From NCBI GenBank assembly GCA_025465535.1, contig JAODMY010000091.1:1-57868 (forward strand): a stretch of DNA of 57,868 bases. The letters are read 5' to 3'. This document shows, one piece after another, positions 1 to 8,720 of this stretch (position 1 is the first letter of the stretch; the number at the start of each line of letters is the position of its first letter). Under the pieces are notes generated by a model. That model had not been told where the DNA came from and did not search any database. It was given only the letters and a program-made list of their open reading frames with translations. Position numbers and translations under genes: made by a program. Source of the DNA: Glaciihabitans sp. Lineage in GTDB: Bacteria > Actinomycetota > Actinomycetes > Actinomycetales > Microbacteriaceae.

Positions 1-2081
1 TGCTCGGACTCTCCGTCGACTGGGAGCAGTCCTACCGCACGATCGGCGACGAGGCGCAGACCGCCGCCCAGCGGGCGTTCCTCCGCAATCTCGCCCGCGG
101 TGAGGCCTACCAGGCCGACGCTCCAACGCTGTGGGATGTGACGTTCCGCACCGCCGTGGCCCAGGCCGAACTCGAGGACAAGGAGCAGTCCGCGGCGTAC
201 CACTCGATCACGTTCCACAAGCCCGACGGCAGCGATCTCATCATCGAGACCACCCGGCCGGAACTGCTCCCGGCCTGCGTTGCCGTCGTCGCGCATCCGG
301 ATGACGAGCGCTACCAGGACCTGTTCGGCACGACGGTCACGACTCCTCTGTTCGGCGTCGAGGTTCCCGTCGTCGCGCATCATCTCGCGCAGAAGGACAA
401 GGGATCGGGCATCGCCATGATCTGCACCTTCGGCGATGTGACCGACGTCGTCTGGTGGCGCGAGCTCGACCTGCCCAACCGAACGATCATCGGTGCGGAC
501 GGCCGCATCGTCGCGGATGCTCCCGACTCGATCGTGACGGATGCCGCGAAGGCCGCCTACGCCGAACTCGCCGGCAAGACCGTGTTCAGCGCCAAGGCGA
601 AGATCGTCGAGCAACTGCGCGAGAGCGGCGAGCTGACCGGGGACCCGAAGCCCATCACGCACGCGGTGAAGTTCTACGAGCGCGGCGATCGCCCGCTCGA
701 GATCATCTCGACCCGCCAGTGGTACATCAGCAATGGCGCAAGAGACACCGCGCTCCGCGAGAAACTCGTCGAGGCCGGCCGGGAGATCAATTTCGTCCCC
801 GACCACATGCGCGTCCGCTACGAAAACTGGGTCGGCGGCCTCACCGGCGACTGGCTCGTCTCGCGCCAACGCTTCTTCGGCGTGCCCATCCCGGTCTGGT
901 ACGAACTCGATGCGAACGGCGAGAAGGGTGCGGTCATCGTGCCGCCCGAGAGCGCGCTGCCGATCGACCCGGCATCCCAGGCGCCCGAGGGCTACACGGA
1001 AGCGGATCGCGGCGTGAAGTTCGCCGGCGAGGTCGACATCATGGATACCTGGGCGACCTCATCCCTCACCCCACAGATCGCGGGCGGCTGGGAGCGGGAT
1101 CCGGAACTGTTCGACCTGGTGTTCCCGTTCTCGATGCGCAGCCAGGGCCAGGACATCATCCGCACCTGGCTGTTCTCGACCGTCCTGCGCGCCGAGCTCG
1201 AGCACGGTAAGGTTCCGTGGGCCAACGCCGGAATCTCGGGCTTCATCGTCGACCCCGACCGCAAGAAGATGTCGAAGTCGAAGGGCAACGTCGTCACGCC
1301 GGCGGCCATCCTCGAGGAGCACGGATCGGATGCGGTCCGCTACTGGTCGGCCTCGTCCCGTCTCGGGACCGACGCCGCCTTCGATCCGCAGAATCCGAAG
1401 CAGATCAAGATCGGCCGACGACTCGCGATCAAAGTGCTCAACGCCGCGAAGTTCGTGTACTCCTTCGACGCACCCGCCGTTGATGCCGGCTGGTCCAGCG
1501 CGACCCAGCCGCTCGACGCCGACCTGCTCGCCGAGCTCGATCGGGTGATTGCCACCGCGACCGAGGCCTTCGACAACTTCGATCACGCCCGCGCGCTCGA
1601 GGCCACGGAGCAGTTCTTCTGGACGTTCTGTGACGACTACCTCGAGCTCGTGAAGGAGCGCGCATACGGCGCGAGCTCAGTCGAGGGGCAGCTCAGCGCG
1701 GTCGGGACACTTCGCCAGGCGGTAGATGTTCTGCTGCGCCTGTTCGCACCGGTGCTTCCGTTCGCCACCGAGGAGGTCTGGAGCTGGACTCACGACGGTT
1801 CGGTGCACACCGCGGAATGGCCGGCACCGAGTGGCGGTGGGGAGCCGAGCGGACTGCTTCCGCTCGTGAGCGAGGCGCTCATCGGCATCCGTCGCGCGAA
1901 GACCGACGCGAAGGCGTCGCAGAAGACGGAAGTCGTCTCGGCAACCATCAGCGGACCGGCGGCACTCAAGCAGGCCGCCGACGACCTCAAGGCGGTCGGA
2001 CGCATCGCAGAACTGACCTTCGTCGAGGCGGCGGAGGTCACCGTGACCGACATCGTGCTCGCGGAACAGCTGGAGGCCTGA
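1..2081 (+). CDS. valS: Valine--tRNA ligase, 3' part (5' end outside window)
   Basis: Charges tRNA-Val with valine in the cytoplasm. The frame is open from the left edge (first full codon at base 3), so the N-terminal HIGH signature is missing and about 692 residues are visible. The class I signature KMSKS is encoded at 1266-1280 within KKMSKSKGN, followed by the helical anticodon-binding domain. The protein ends soon after that domain (LAEQLEA) and lacks the long charged C-terminal coiled coil found in most bacterial ValS; a shorter ValS type is known in some actinobacteria, so I take this as natural. The stop lies 2 bases before the next gene, suggesting co-transcription. Confidence 0.97.
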   Translation, partial: LGLSVDWEQSYRTIGDEAQTAAQRAFLRNLARGEAYQADAPTLWDVTFRTAVAQAELEDKEQSAAYHSITFHKPDGSDLIIETTRPELLPACVAVVAHPDDERYQDLFGTTVTTPLFGVEVPVVAHHLAQKDKGSGIAMICTFGDVTDVVWWRELDLPNRTIIGADGRIVADAPDSIVTDAAKAAYAELAGKTVFSAKAKIVEQLRESGELTGDPKPITHAVKFYERGDRPLEIISTRQWYISNGARDTALREKLVEAGREINFVPDHMRVRYENWVGGLTGDWLVSRQRFFGVPIPVWYELDANGEKGAVIVPPESALPIDPASQAPEGYTEADRGVKFAGEVDIMDTWATSSLTPQIAGGWERDPELFDLVFPFSMRSQGQDIIRTWLFSTVLRAELEHGKVPWANAGISGFIVDPDRKKMSKSKGNVVTPAAILEEHGSDAVRYWSASSRLGTDAAFDPQNPKQIKIGRRLAIKVLNAAKFVYSFDAPAVDAGWSSATQPLDADLLAELDRVIATATEAFDNFDHARALEATEQFFWTFCDDYLELVKERAYGASSVEGQLSAVGTLRQAVDVLLRLFAPVLPFATEEVWSWTHDGSVHTAEWPAPSGGGEPSGLLPLVSEALIGIRRAKTDAKASQKTEVVSATISGPAALKQAADDLKAVGRIAELTFVEAAEVTVTDIVLAEQLEA

Positions 2082-2083
2082 TC

Positions 2084-2317
2084 ATGCAACTCGGAACCCG
2101 ATGGTCGGTCGGCGCGACCCCGCCCCCGCGCCTCACGGATGAGATGGTCGCGGCCATCACCGACGTCGAAGCCGAACTGACGGAGGTCGACACCACACAG
2201 TGGCGCTGGACACTCACCTGGCTCGAGGGGCACCCGATCGCCGAGCTGGATGACGGCACCATCGTTCGCGAAGGGTATGACGGCTCAATCACCGTCGCGA
2301 CATCCGACTCCGAGTAA
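2084..2317 (+). CDS. Small hypothetical protein downstream of valS (77 aa)
   Basis: The frame is open upstream into valS, but the ATG at 2084, two bases after the valS stop, is the natural start. The product is small, acidic and tryptophan-containing (RWSVG near the N-terminus, then QWRWTLTWLEG), with no signal peptide or membrane segment. I do not recognise the family. Tight spacing to valS suggests translation from the same mRNA. That it is a real gene rests on position and coding-like composition only. Confidence 0.6.
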   Translation: MQLGTRWSVGATPPPRLTDEMVAAITDVEAELTEVDTTQWRWTLTWLEGHPIAELDDGTIVREGYDGSITVATSDSE

Positions 2318-2344
2318 ATCTCGCCACTAAGCCAGATGCGGTCG

Positions 2345-2350
2345 TAGAGT
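2345..2350 (+). promoter_or_regulatory. Candidate -10 element (TAGAGT) of a leaderless gene
   Basis: TAGAGT ends 6 bases before the ATG at 2357, placing transcription start at the start codon. No convincing -35 is seen. It favours ATG 2357 over ATG 2351, which directly abuts the hexamer. Confidence 0.4.
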
Positions 2351-2356
2351 ATGCGC

Positions 2357-3169
2357 ATGACCGCTCAGGTGCAGGAATCCAGTCCGCTCGGCCCTCTCTC
2401 GCCACACGGAGCAGCCGTCGACCCGGGCGTAAGTCACAGGCCACGAGTGGTGCTCGCCGTCGTTCTCTTTACGCTCGCCGCGCTGCTGGCCGCGGCCATC
2501 CAATTCGTCGGCGAAACCGTACTCTGGACACTTTCCGCCGGAACACCGCTGCCCGATTTCAACTACAGCGGCGGCGAGGAAGCCCAGGTTGGTGGCGAGG
2601 TCTTCGGCCCGCTCCAAGCGCTCGTCTCATCGGGGCCCGGGCAATTCGCGGGCCTACCAGCGATCGCAATCGTCGTCGCGCTTCTGGCCGTCGGCATCCT
2701 GGTGTTGCCCTCGTCGGCCGTTCGCAAGATCGTGGGTGTCATCCTCGTCCTGATCGGCTACCCGCTTGCATTTGTCATCCAGTACGAGCTCATTTGGATG
2801 GCGAGCATCCAGCAGGGAACGCTCATCAACGGGCTGGTTCCAGCGATTGCCGTTCTCGCGGTTTCCATCGCGTGGATCCTGAACCGAAACCGGTCGCGGC
2901 TTGCCTGGATCAGTCTCATCGTTGTTGCCGGGGTGCCGTTCTGGTGGGTCGTGCTGTTCGGCCTCGGAGTGCAGTACTTCGGCCAGACACTAGTCAACCG
3001 AAACCCCCAACTGCCGTCGTCTGACTCCCTCGCGGCAGGAAGCGTCGCGGCCGCGCTGACACTTCTTGCCTTTTGCCTGCCAGTCGTCGTGATCGCGTGG
3101 ATCGCAGCTGTGCTCACCAAACGGCGTCCCGCCGCCCTGCAGACACCTAGCGAAGCAGCCCCGAGCTGA
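2357..3169 (+). CDS. Hypothetical multi-pass membrane protein (270 aa)
   Basis: Unrecognised integral membrane protein. A polar N-terminus of about 30 residues is followed by a hydrophobic segment (VVLAVVLFTLAALLAAAI), an extracytoplasmic-looking loop of about 55 residues with glycines and acidic residues, then four or five further hydrophobic segments and a short basic tail. No enzyme or transport motif is visible. I start it at ATG 2357 because of the -10-like hexamer six bases upstream; ATG 2351 is the alternative. It overlaps the end of the convergent small gene at 3147-3359 by 23 bases. Confidence 0.7.
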   Translation: MTAQVQESSPLGPLSPHGAAVDPGVSHRPRVVLAVVLFTLAALLAAAIQFVGETVLWTLSAGTPLPDFNYSGGEEAQVGGEVFGPLQALVSSGPGQFAGLPAIAIVVALLAVGILVLPSSAVRKIVGVILVLIGYPLAFVIQYELIWMASIQQGTLINGLVPAIAVLAVSIAWILNRNRSRLAWISLIVVAGVPFWWVVLFGLGVQYFGQTLVNRNPQLPSSDSLAAGSVAAALTLLAFCLPVVVIAWIAAVLTKRRPAALQTPSEAAPS

Positions 3170-3359
3170 ACGGAGCGCACGCGCGCTCTAGTTCGTAGCG
3201 ACGGCGAAACTGAATTTGATCGTGCGTGAGGCCCGGCGCTTCCGCGCGGCGCTGGGCGCGCCGGCCCGACCAGCGGAGCATTGCAAAAGCAGTGTGTGCG
3301 ACCGCGATGTCGACCACCGAACGATCGGCTCTCCGTGCTGAAACCTGTAGCGTTGTCAT
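3147..3359 (-). CDS. Small basic hypothetical protein (70 aa)
   Basis: A 70-residue arginine-rich frame with a good start context: GGGAGA lies about 8 bases upstream of the ATG at 3359. The sequence has a hydrophobic patch (VVDIAVAHTAFAMLRWS) followed by basic residues (GRRAQRRAE) and a charged tail, like other unnamed small actinobacterial proteins. It fills most of an otherwise empty gap and its 3' end overlaps the convergent membrane-protein gene. Function unknown. Without homologues, moderate confidence is all that is justified. Confidence 0.45.
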   Translation of the reverse strand: MTTLQVSARRADRSVVDIAVAHTAFAMLRWSGRRAQRRAEAPGLTHDQIQFRRRYELERACAPFSSGLLR

Positions 3360-3491
3360 CGGTTTTCTCTCCCGTTCTGAGTATCAAATTACGGGCAACC
3401 ACCGACATTTTTGGGCTCAAAAAACTGGGCTGAACGATGCCCAATTCGGAGGCTCACATGGTGAGGTTCCGAGCGCTCCGCGCCCGCGCTT

Positions 3492-3497
3492 TAGGCT
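3492..3497 (+). promoter_or_regulatory. Candidate -10 element (TAGGCT) before the M3 peptidase
   Basis: TAGGCT ends 6 bases before the ATG at 3504, so the message would start at the start codon (leaderless). The same hexamer and spacing occur before the genes starting at 9902 (minus) and 46347. Confidence 0.45.
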
Positions 3498-3503
3498 CGG
3501 TGC

Positions 3504-5531
3504 ATGACAAACCCGTTCTTCGAGCCGAGCGCTCTGCCCTACGGTCTTCCCGCGTTCGCCAGCATCACCGACGATGACTATCGCCCGGCGTTCGATCGTG
3601 GATTCGCCGATCAACTGGCCGAGATTTCGAAGATCACGAACCTGGCGGACGTGCCCACTTTCGAGAACACGTTCATCCCGCTCGAACAGAGCGGCCAACT
3701 CCTCGAGCGCGTCTCAAACGTGTTCGACAACAAGAGCTCCGCCGACAGCAACGACTTCACCAATGCCCTCGAAGAGGAGATCGCGCCGCTCTATGCCGCA
3801 CACTCCGATGCGATCAGGCTGGATGCCCGGCTGTACACGCGCATCAAGACGGTGCACGACCAGCTCGCCTCCCTCGACCTCGATCCGGAGTCGAAATACC
3901 TGGTCGAACGCTACTTCACCGAGTTCACGATCGCGGGCGCTGGCCTCGGCGACGAGGAGAAGTCGAAGCTGCGCGACTACAACCAGAGGCTCTCGACCCT
4001 GACGACCCGCTTCGAGAAGAACCTGCTCGCCGACACCAATGACCTGGCCGTCGTGATCGAGGATGTCGCGGAGCTCGATGGACTCGGCGCGGGCGAGATT
4101 TCGGCCGCGGCAGAGGCCGCGAAGGAACGCGGGCAGGACGGCAAGTACCTCATCACACTGGTGCTGCCGACCGGGCATCCCTATCTCGCATCGCTGACCA
4201 ACCGGAGCGTGCGCGAGCGCATCATGGCCGCATCCCGGTCCCGCGGTATTCGAGGCGGCGACCACGACAATCGCGAGCTCGTGCTCGAGATCACGAAACT
4301 GCGTGCCGAGCGTGCGCGGCTGCTCGGCTTCGCCACCCACGCGGCACTCGTCACGGCGGATGAGACGGCGAGGACACCGGAGGCCGTCGACATCATGCTG
4401 CGACGTCTGGCTCCCCCCGCGGCGCGCAATGCCAAGGCGGAGCAGGCAGACCTGCAGGAGGTTATTGGCGGCGAGTTCGATCTCGCCAGCTGGGACTGGA
4501 GCCTCTACTCCGAGAAGGTGCGGAAGGCAAAATACGATGTCGACACATCCGAGATGCGACCGTACTTCGAGGCCGAGCGGGTGCTCGAAGATGGAGTGTT
4601 CTACGCCGCCAGGCAGCTTTACGGCATCACCCTGACCGAGCGCTCGGATCTCGTCGCCTACCACCCGGATGTCCGGATCTTCGAGGTCTTCGACGAGGAC
4701 GGATCGGCAATCGGCCTCTTCCTCTACGATCTCTACACGCGCGACTCGAAGCGCGGCGGGGCGTGGATGAACTCGCTCAGCTCGCAGAACAGCCTCCTCG
4801 GCCAGCCGACCATCGTGGTCAACAACCACAACGTGCCGAAGCCGTCGGCCGGATCCCCTACGCTGCTCACCTACGACGAGGTGACGACGCTGTTCCACGA
4901 GTTCGGGCACGCGCTGCACGGGCTTTTCGCCCACGTGACCTACCCGAGGTTCGCCGGCACCAGCGTGTTCCGTGACTTCGTCGAGTTCCCGAGCCAGGTG
5001 AACGAGATGTGGATGCTGTGGCCAGAGGTTCTCGCCAACTACGCCGTGCACCACGAAACCGGTGAGCCCATGCCGCGGGAATTCGTCGACAAGCTGCAGG
5101 CGTCATCCTCGTTCAACGAGGGATTCGCGACCAGCGAGTACCTCGGGGCCGCGATGCTTGACCAGGCCTGGCATCGAATCACGGCGGATGACACCGTCAC
5201 GAGCGTCGAGGACTTCGAGGCCGCGGCTCTCGCCAGCTTCGGCCTCGACAACCCGGCTGTGCCACCGCGCTACTCGAGCACCTACTTCGCGCACACCTTC
5301 GCCGGCGGATACGACGCCGGCTACTACTCCTACATTTGGAGCGAGGTGCTCGACGCCGACACCGTGGACTGGTTCAAGGAGAACGGCGGAATGACCCGTG
5401 CGAACGGCGACCGCTTCCGGGCGCGCCTGCTCGGGGTCGGTGGTTCCAGGAATCCACTCGAGGCATTCCGGGACTTCCGTGGCCGGGACGCCGAGATCGA
5501 GCCGTTGCTCAAGCGCCGGGGGCTCAACTAG
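3504..5531 (+). CDS. dcp: M3 family metallopeptidase (peptidyl-dipeptidase Dcp / oligopeptidase type)
   Basis: Cytoplasmic zinc peptidase of the thimet-oligopeptidase family that trims short peptides released by larger proteases. The 675-residue length fits. The zinc motif HEFGH is at residues 465-469 in HEFGHALHGLF, with a downstream glutamate-containing helix in the usual place (FRDFVEFPSQVNE) as third ligand. The late GYDAGYYSYIW segment is typical of Dcp/OpdA-type enzymes. No signal peptide. The ATG at 3504 has no Shine-Dalgarno but has a -10-like TAGGCT six bases upstream. The Dcp versus oligopeptidase A distinction cannot be made from sequence alone. Confidence 0.93.
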   Translation: MTNPFFEPSALPYGLPAFASITDDDYRPAFDRGFADQLAEISKITNLADVPTFENTFIPLEQSGQLLERVSNVFDNKSSADSNDFTNALEEEIAPLYAAHSDAIRLDARLYTRIKTVHDQLASLDLDPESKYLVERYFTEFTIAGAGLGDEEKSKLRDYNQRLSTLTTRFEKNLLADTNDLAVVIEDVAELDGLGAGEISAAAEAAKERGQDGKYLITLVLPTGHPYLASLTNRSVRERIMAASRSRGIRGGDHDNRELVLEITKLRAERARLLGFATHAALVTADETARTPEAVDIMLRRLAPPAARNAKAEQADLQEVIGGEFDLASWDWSLYSEKVRKAKYDVDTSEMRPYFEAERVLEDGVFYAARQLYGITLTERSDLVAYHPDVRIFEVFDEDGSAIGLFLYDLYTRDSKRGGAWMNSLSSQNSLLGQPTIVVNNHNVPKPSAGSPTLLTYDEVTTLFHEFGHALHGLFAHVTYPRFAGTSVFRDFVEFPSQVNEMWMLWPEVLANYAVHHETGEPMPREFVDKLQASSSFNEGFATSEYLGAAMLDQAWHRITADDTVTSVEDFEAAALASFGLDNPAVPPRYSSTYFAHTFAGGYDAGYYSYIWSEVLDADTVDWFKENGGMTRANGDRFRARLLGVGGSRNPLEAFRDFRGRDAEIEPLLKRRGLN

Positions 5532-5636
5532 CGCGTCGCGCGACGGACGCTCTCCGCTCACCGCCCCTAACAGGGTGCACGCTGGCGGTAACTGGAACGG
5601 CGTTGGTGTTCGAAGACCTACGCGGCGAGCCGCAGC

Positions 5637-6227
5637 TCAGCCCTTGGCCGCGGCCTTCGCGGCGCGCTTGAACTCACGCACCTTCGTGAGCGATGCCGGA
5701 TCGATGATGTCGGCGACCGACCGGTACGACCCTTCGGTTCCGTAGTCCCCGGCCGCGGCGCGCCAACCGCCAGCCTCAAGTCCATACTGCTTGCCCAGCA
5801 GTGCGAGGAAGATCTTCGCCTTCTGCTCGCCGAATCCGGGCAGCGCCTTGAGACGCGCGAGGATCTCGCCTCCATCGGGTTTCCCCCGGGTCCAGATCGC
5901 GGATGCATCGCCGCCCCAGTCATTCACGACCGCTCCGGCCAGCGACTGGACCCGTCCCGCCATCGATCCCGGGAAGCGGTGGATGGAAGGTGAGATGCGA
6001 AACACGTCGATGAGCGCATCCGCGTCGTAGGACGCTAGCTCCGCCGCGTCCAATTGTCCGAGACGATCGCGGAGCTTAGCGGGACCCGCGAACGCCGTCT
6101 CCATGGGCACCTGCTGGTCCAGCAGCATCCCGATGAGCAGCGCGAGCGGTTCGGCGGACAGGAGAGCATCTGCATCCGGGTCACCGGTGATGTGCACTGA
6201 CGGAGTCATGCCTTCATGCTGGCACAA
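5637..6227 (-). CDS. HhH-GPD-type base excision DNA repair protein
   Basis: Small DNA glycosylase-like protein (196 residues) of the actinobacterial HhH-GPD family. The N-terminal half carries LLIGMLLDQQVPMETAF, typical of the helical glycosylase fold. The helix-hairpin-helix is at about residues 130-145 (LKALPGFGEQKAKIFLAL). The catalytic Asp-Lys pattern of MutY/Nth is not obvious, so substrate and even activity are unknown. The tail is Ala/Lys-rich. A second start at 6209 (MTPSVHITGD) fits the family better than the ATG at 6227. Confidence 0.85.
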   Translation of the reverse strand: MCQHEGMTPSVHITGDPDADALLSAEPLALLIGMLLDQQVPMETAFAGPAKLRDRLGQLDAAELASYDADALIDVFRISPSIHRFPGSMAGRVQSLAGAVVNDWGGDASAIWTRGKPDGGEILARLKALPGFGEQKAKIFLALLGKQYGLEAGGWRAAAGDYGTEGSYRSVADIIDPASLTKVREFKRAAKAAAKG

Positions 6228-6253
6228 CGAGCCATCTGCGGGTACGAGTGCGA

Positions 6254-7267
6254 CTAGGCGGAGAGCTCCCGCAGCGTGCGAAGCTTCGTCTCGAGGCCCG
6301 GGCCCTGCGGAACCACGATGACCTCGTCGGCCTGGGTGGATGCGACAAGCTCGGCGATACTTGCCGTCGCACTCTCGAGTGAACCGAATGCCTGGCCGGC
6401 GGCTCGTTCATGCGCGAAGGCCAGCTCGAGCTGAGTCCAGTCGTGGGCCTCGGTTTCCTCAAGCGTGGGGATGCGCCCCGGCCGTGCGCCGGTTCGCAGC
6501 CTGCTGAAGTAGAGCGCGTTGGGCATCGCGAGTCGCAGCGCCTCCTCGTTGCTGTCCGCGACAATCGTGGCGACCGCGACCATCGAGTGCGGCTCGCGCA
6601 GGATGGCGGATGGCTCGAAGCTGTCGCGGTAGATCTGGAACGCGACTGGCGTGTTGGCGCCCCCGGCAAAGTGGTGCGCGAACGCGAACGGAAGGCCGAG
6701 CATCCCGGCCAGCCGCGCGCTGAATCCGCTTGAACCGAGCAGCCACATCTCCGGAGAATCTCCGAGCCCGGGGACGGCGGACGGCATCGCCCCCAACCCA
6801 TTCTCGAGCGGCGGGATCGTCCCGAAGAACGCGAGCAATTCGACCACCTGGTTGGGAAAGTCGTCAGCGGTCTCATCGCCGAGGTTGCGCCGGAGGATGG
6901 ATGCCGTCAGCTGGTCGGTGCCGGGAGCGCGCCCGAGCCCGAGGTCGATCCGATCCCCGTGCAGCGCCACGAGCGTCCCGAACTGCTCGGCGATCACGAG
7001 CGAGGAGTGGTTGGGCAGCATCACCCCGCCGGAACCCACGCGGATCTTCTTCGTCGCCGCGGCGATCGCGCCGATCAGGACTGCAGGCGCCGAGCTCGCG
7101 ACGGCAGGCATCCCGTGGTGCTCGGCCACCCAGAACCTGCGGTAGTCCAGCTCGTCCGCCAGCTGCGCCGTCTTGATCGTCTGCGCGAGGGCTTCGGAAT
7201 GCGTCATCCCCTCGTAGACCGAAGCGAGATCGAGTACGGACAGGGGAACGCCGGCGAGAGAAGTCAC
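6254..7267 (-). CDS. LLM class flavin-dependent oxidoreductase (luciferase-like monooxygenase)
   Basis: A 337-residue TIM-barrel enzyme of the bacterial luciferase superfamily. Diagnostic stretches are the N-terminal [12 protein letters not shown], the [11 protein letters not shown] motif at about residues 43-53, the strand [13 protein letters not shown] and [12 protein letters not shown], all typical of the YhbW-like subgroup that uses reduced FMN (or F420 in some actinobacteria). Substrate cannot be predicted. It is a single gene, transcribed divergently from the sigma factor at 7391 and 26 bases from the HhH-GPD gene, with which it may be co-transcribed. Confidence 0.9.
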   Translation of the reverse strand: MTSLAGVPLSVLDLASVYEGMTHSEALAQTIKTAQLADELDYRRFWVAEHHGMPAVASSAPAVLIGAIAAATKKIRVGSGGVMLPNHSSLVIAEQFGTLVALHGDRIDLGLGRAPGTDQLTASILRRNLGDETADDFPNQVVELLAFFGTIPPLENGLGAMPSAVPGLGDSPEMWLLGSSGFSARLAGMLGLPFAFAHHFAGGANTPVAFQIYRDSFEPSAILREPHSMVAVATIVADSNEEALRLAMPNALYFSRLRTGARPGRIPTLEETEAHDWTQLELAFAHERAAGQAFGSLESATASIAELVASTQADEVIVVPQGPGLETKLRTLRELSA

Positions 7268-7390
7268 GTCTCAGTCAACCCCAGCCCAGTCGTGGTCATT
7301 CCACGATGTCGCAGCTTTGGCGCTGGGGCGACCGGCGACACTCGGCGCAAGAGGATGGAACCATCCCGACGATGCCGGACACTACGGTGT

Positions 7391-7954
7391 GTGGACCACG
7401 AAGACGACGCACACGACTGGCAGCGGGCGGTAGCAGGCGACGGGGAGGCATTCGGGCAAATCTTCGACCGGCACCGCGCTCGCCTCTATCGGCACACGCA
7501 TCGCCTGGTCCCGTTGGCAGCGGATATGGATGACGTTGTCGCGGTCACCTTCTTCGAAGCCTGGCGCAGGCGCGACTCTGTTCGCTTCGTCGACGGATCA
7601 CTCCTGCCGTGGCTCCTTGTGACGGCTACCAATGCGGCTCGAAACGTCAGTCGCAGTTCGCGCCGGTACCAGGCGCTGCTCGAGCGACTTCCTCCAACTC
7701 CGATTCTGCACGAGCAGCCCGACGATGATGCGGCGACCCGGGCGCTCGCGCGACTATCGCTCGCCGACCAGCAGGTCATCACGCTCTGCGTGCTTGAGGG
7801 GCTCTCCGAGAGTGAAGCCGCCGATGCCCTTGGCATCCCGACCGGCACCGTCAAATCGCGACTTTCGCGAGCCAAGGTACGGCTCGCGGCAAAACTCCAG
7901 CCCCACCACCCCGCGTGCGGCGCATCGCAGAAGGAAGCAACTCATGAACTCTGA
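7391..7954 (+). CDS. RNA polymerase sigma-70 family (ECF-type) sigma factor
   Basis: A 187-residue extracytoplasmic-function sigma factor. Region 2 spans roughly residues 5-75 (GEAFGQIFDRHR; DMDDVVAVTFFEAWRRR), region 4 roughly 125-175, with the HTH at ESEAADALGIPTGTVKSRLSRAK. I take the GTG at 7391 as start because the sequence from there matches the usual N-terminus of this class; ATG 7355 is an in-frame alternative. The stop overlaps the next gene by 11 bases, so the two are translationally coupled, the usual arrangement for a sigma factor and its partner. Target promoters are unknown. Confidence 0.9.
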   Translation: MDHEDDAHDWQRAVAGDGEAFGQIFDRHRARLYRHTHRLVPLAADMDDVVAVTFFEAWRRRDSVRFVDGSLLPWLLVTATNAARNVSRSSRRYQALLERLPPTPILHEQPDDDAATRALARLSLADQQVITLCVLEGLSESEAADALGIPTGTVKSRLSRAKVRLAAKLQPHHPACGASQKEATHEL

Positions 7955-8717
7955 AACGCCCATGGATCGCGACGCCGAATTGCGCCGGATGCTCGTGACG
8001 ACAGTGAGCGCGACCCCACTGCTGCGGTCGCGTGCCAGGCCGAAAGTCATTGTCGGGGCGATCGCTGCCTTCGCAGTGGCTGGCGCGCTCACCGGGGGTG
8101 CCGTCGCATCCGCTTCCTCGCAATCGCAGTCCAACGTGATCACGCTGCTCGGTGCGGGCGCCAAATCGTTTGCGCACGACCAGAATGCGAAGACAGTCGG
8201 TCTCCCCTATAGTCGCGAATCCAACACGACGGGAACCGTTGAAGTCGGAGACCCGCCCAAGGGAGCCAACGGGCTCGTGATGTCGTTCGAATGCCTGGAC
8301 CCGGGAAAGTATGTTGTCAGGGTCGATGGACGACTCGACACATCCGCAACATGTTCGACGTCGGTCAACATCGGCGCACCAACCACGTCGCTCATCCAGA
8401 AGGGACGAACCTACACGGTGGAGTCTCCCGACCACGGGCGATACGCGATCTGGATCTCCTGGGTCAAGCGGGAGAAGTTCACTCCCTCTTACAACCAGCA
8501 GGCGGCAATGGCAGACGGGGTCGTGACCCGGGAGGAATACATCGACGCCTACAACCGATTTGCCGGCTGTCTTGGAGCCTTCGGAGACGACGTTGGAGTG
8601 ACGCCGAGAGGAACCATCCTCCAGTACGCAACCAGTGGGAACGAAGCGGACGAAAACCGCTGCTACATCCGCGAATTCCAGCAGGTCGACAGCGCCTGGC
8701 AGGGGCAGCACCAGTAA
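7944..8717 (+). CDS. Membrane-anchored protein coupled to the sigma factor, possible atypical anti-sigma or sensor (257 aa)
   Basis: The start ATG 7944 lies inside the last codons of the sigma factor gene. The product has a short charged cytoplasmic N-terminus (about 33 residues, DRDAELRRML), one hydrophobic segment at about 34-58 (VIVGAIAAFAVAGALTGGAVAS) and an extracytoplasmic domain of about 200 residues. That domain has four well-spaced cysteines (in FECLD, TCSTS, AGCLG and NRCYI) that could form two disulfides. No zinc-binding anti-sigma motif is visible in the short N-terminus. Family not recognised; the regulatory role is inferred only from gene coupling. Confidence 0.75.
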   Translation: MNSETPMDRDAELRRMLVTTVSATPLLRSRARPKVIVGAIAAFAVAGALTGGAVASASSQSQSNVITLLGAGAKSFAHDQNAKTVGLPYSRESNTTGTVEVGDPPKGANGLVMSFECLDPGKYVVRVDGRLDTSATCSTSVNIGAPTTSLIQKGRTYTVESPDHGRYAIWISWVKREKFTPSYNQQAAMADGVVTREEYIDAYNRFAGCLGAFGDDVGVTPRGTILQYATSGNEADENRCYIREFQQVDSAWQGQHQ

Positions 8718-8720
8718 GCA

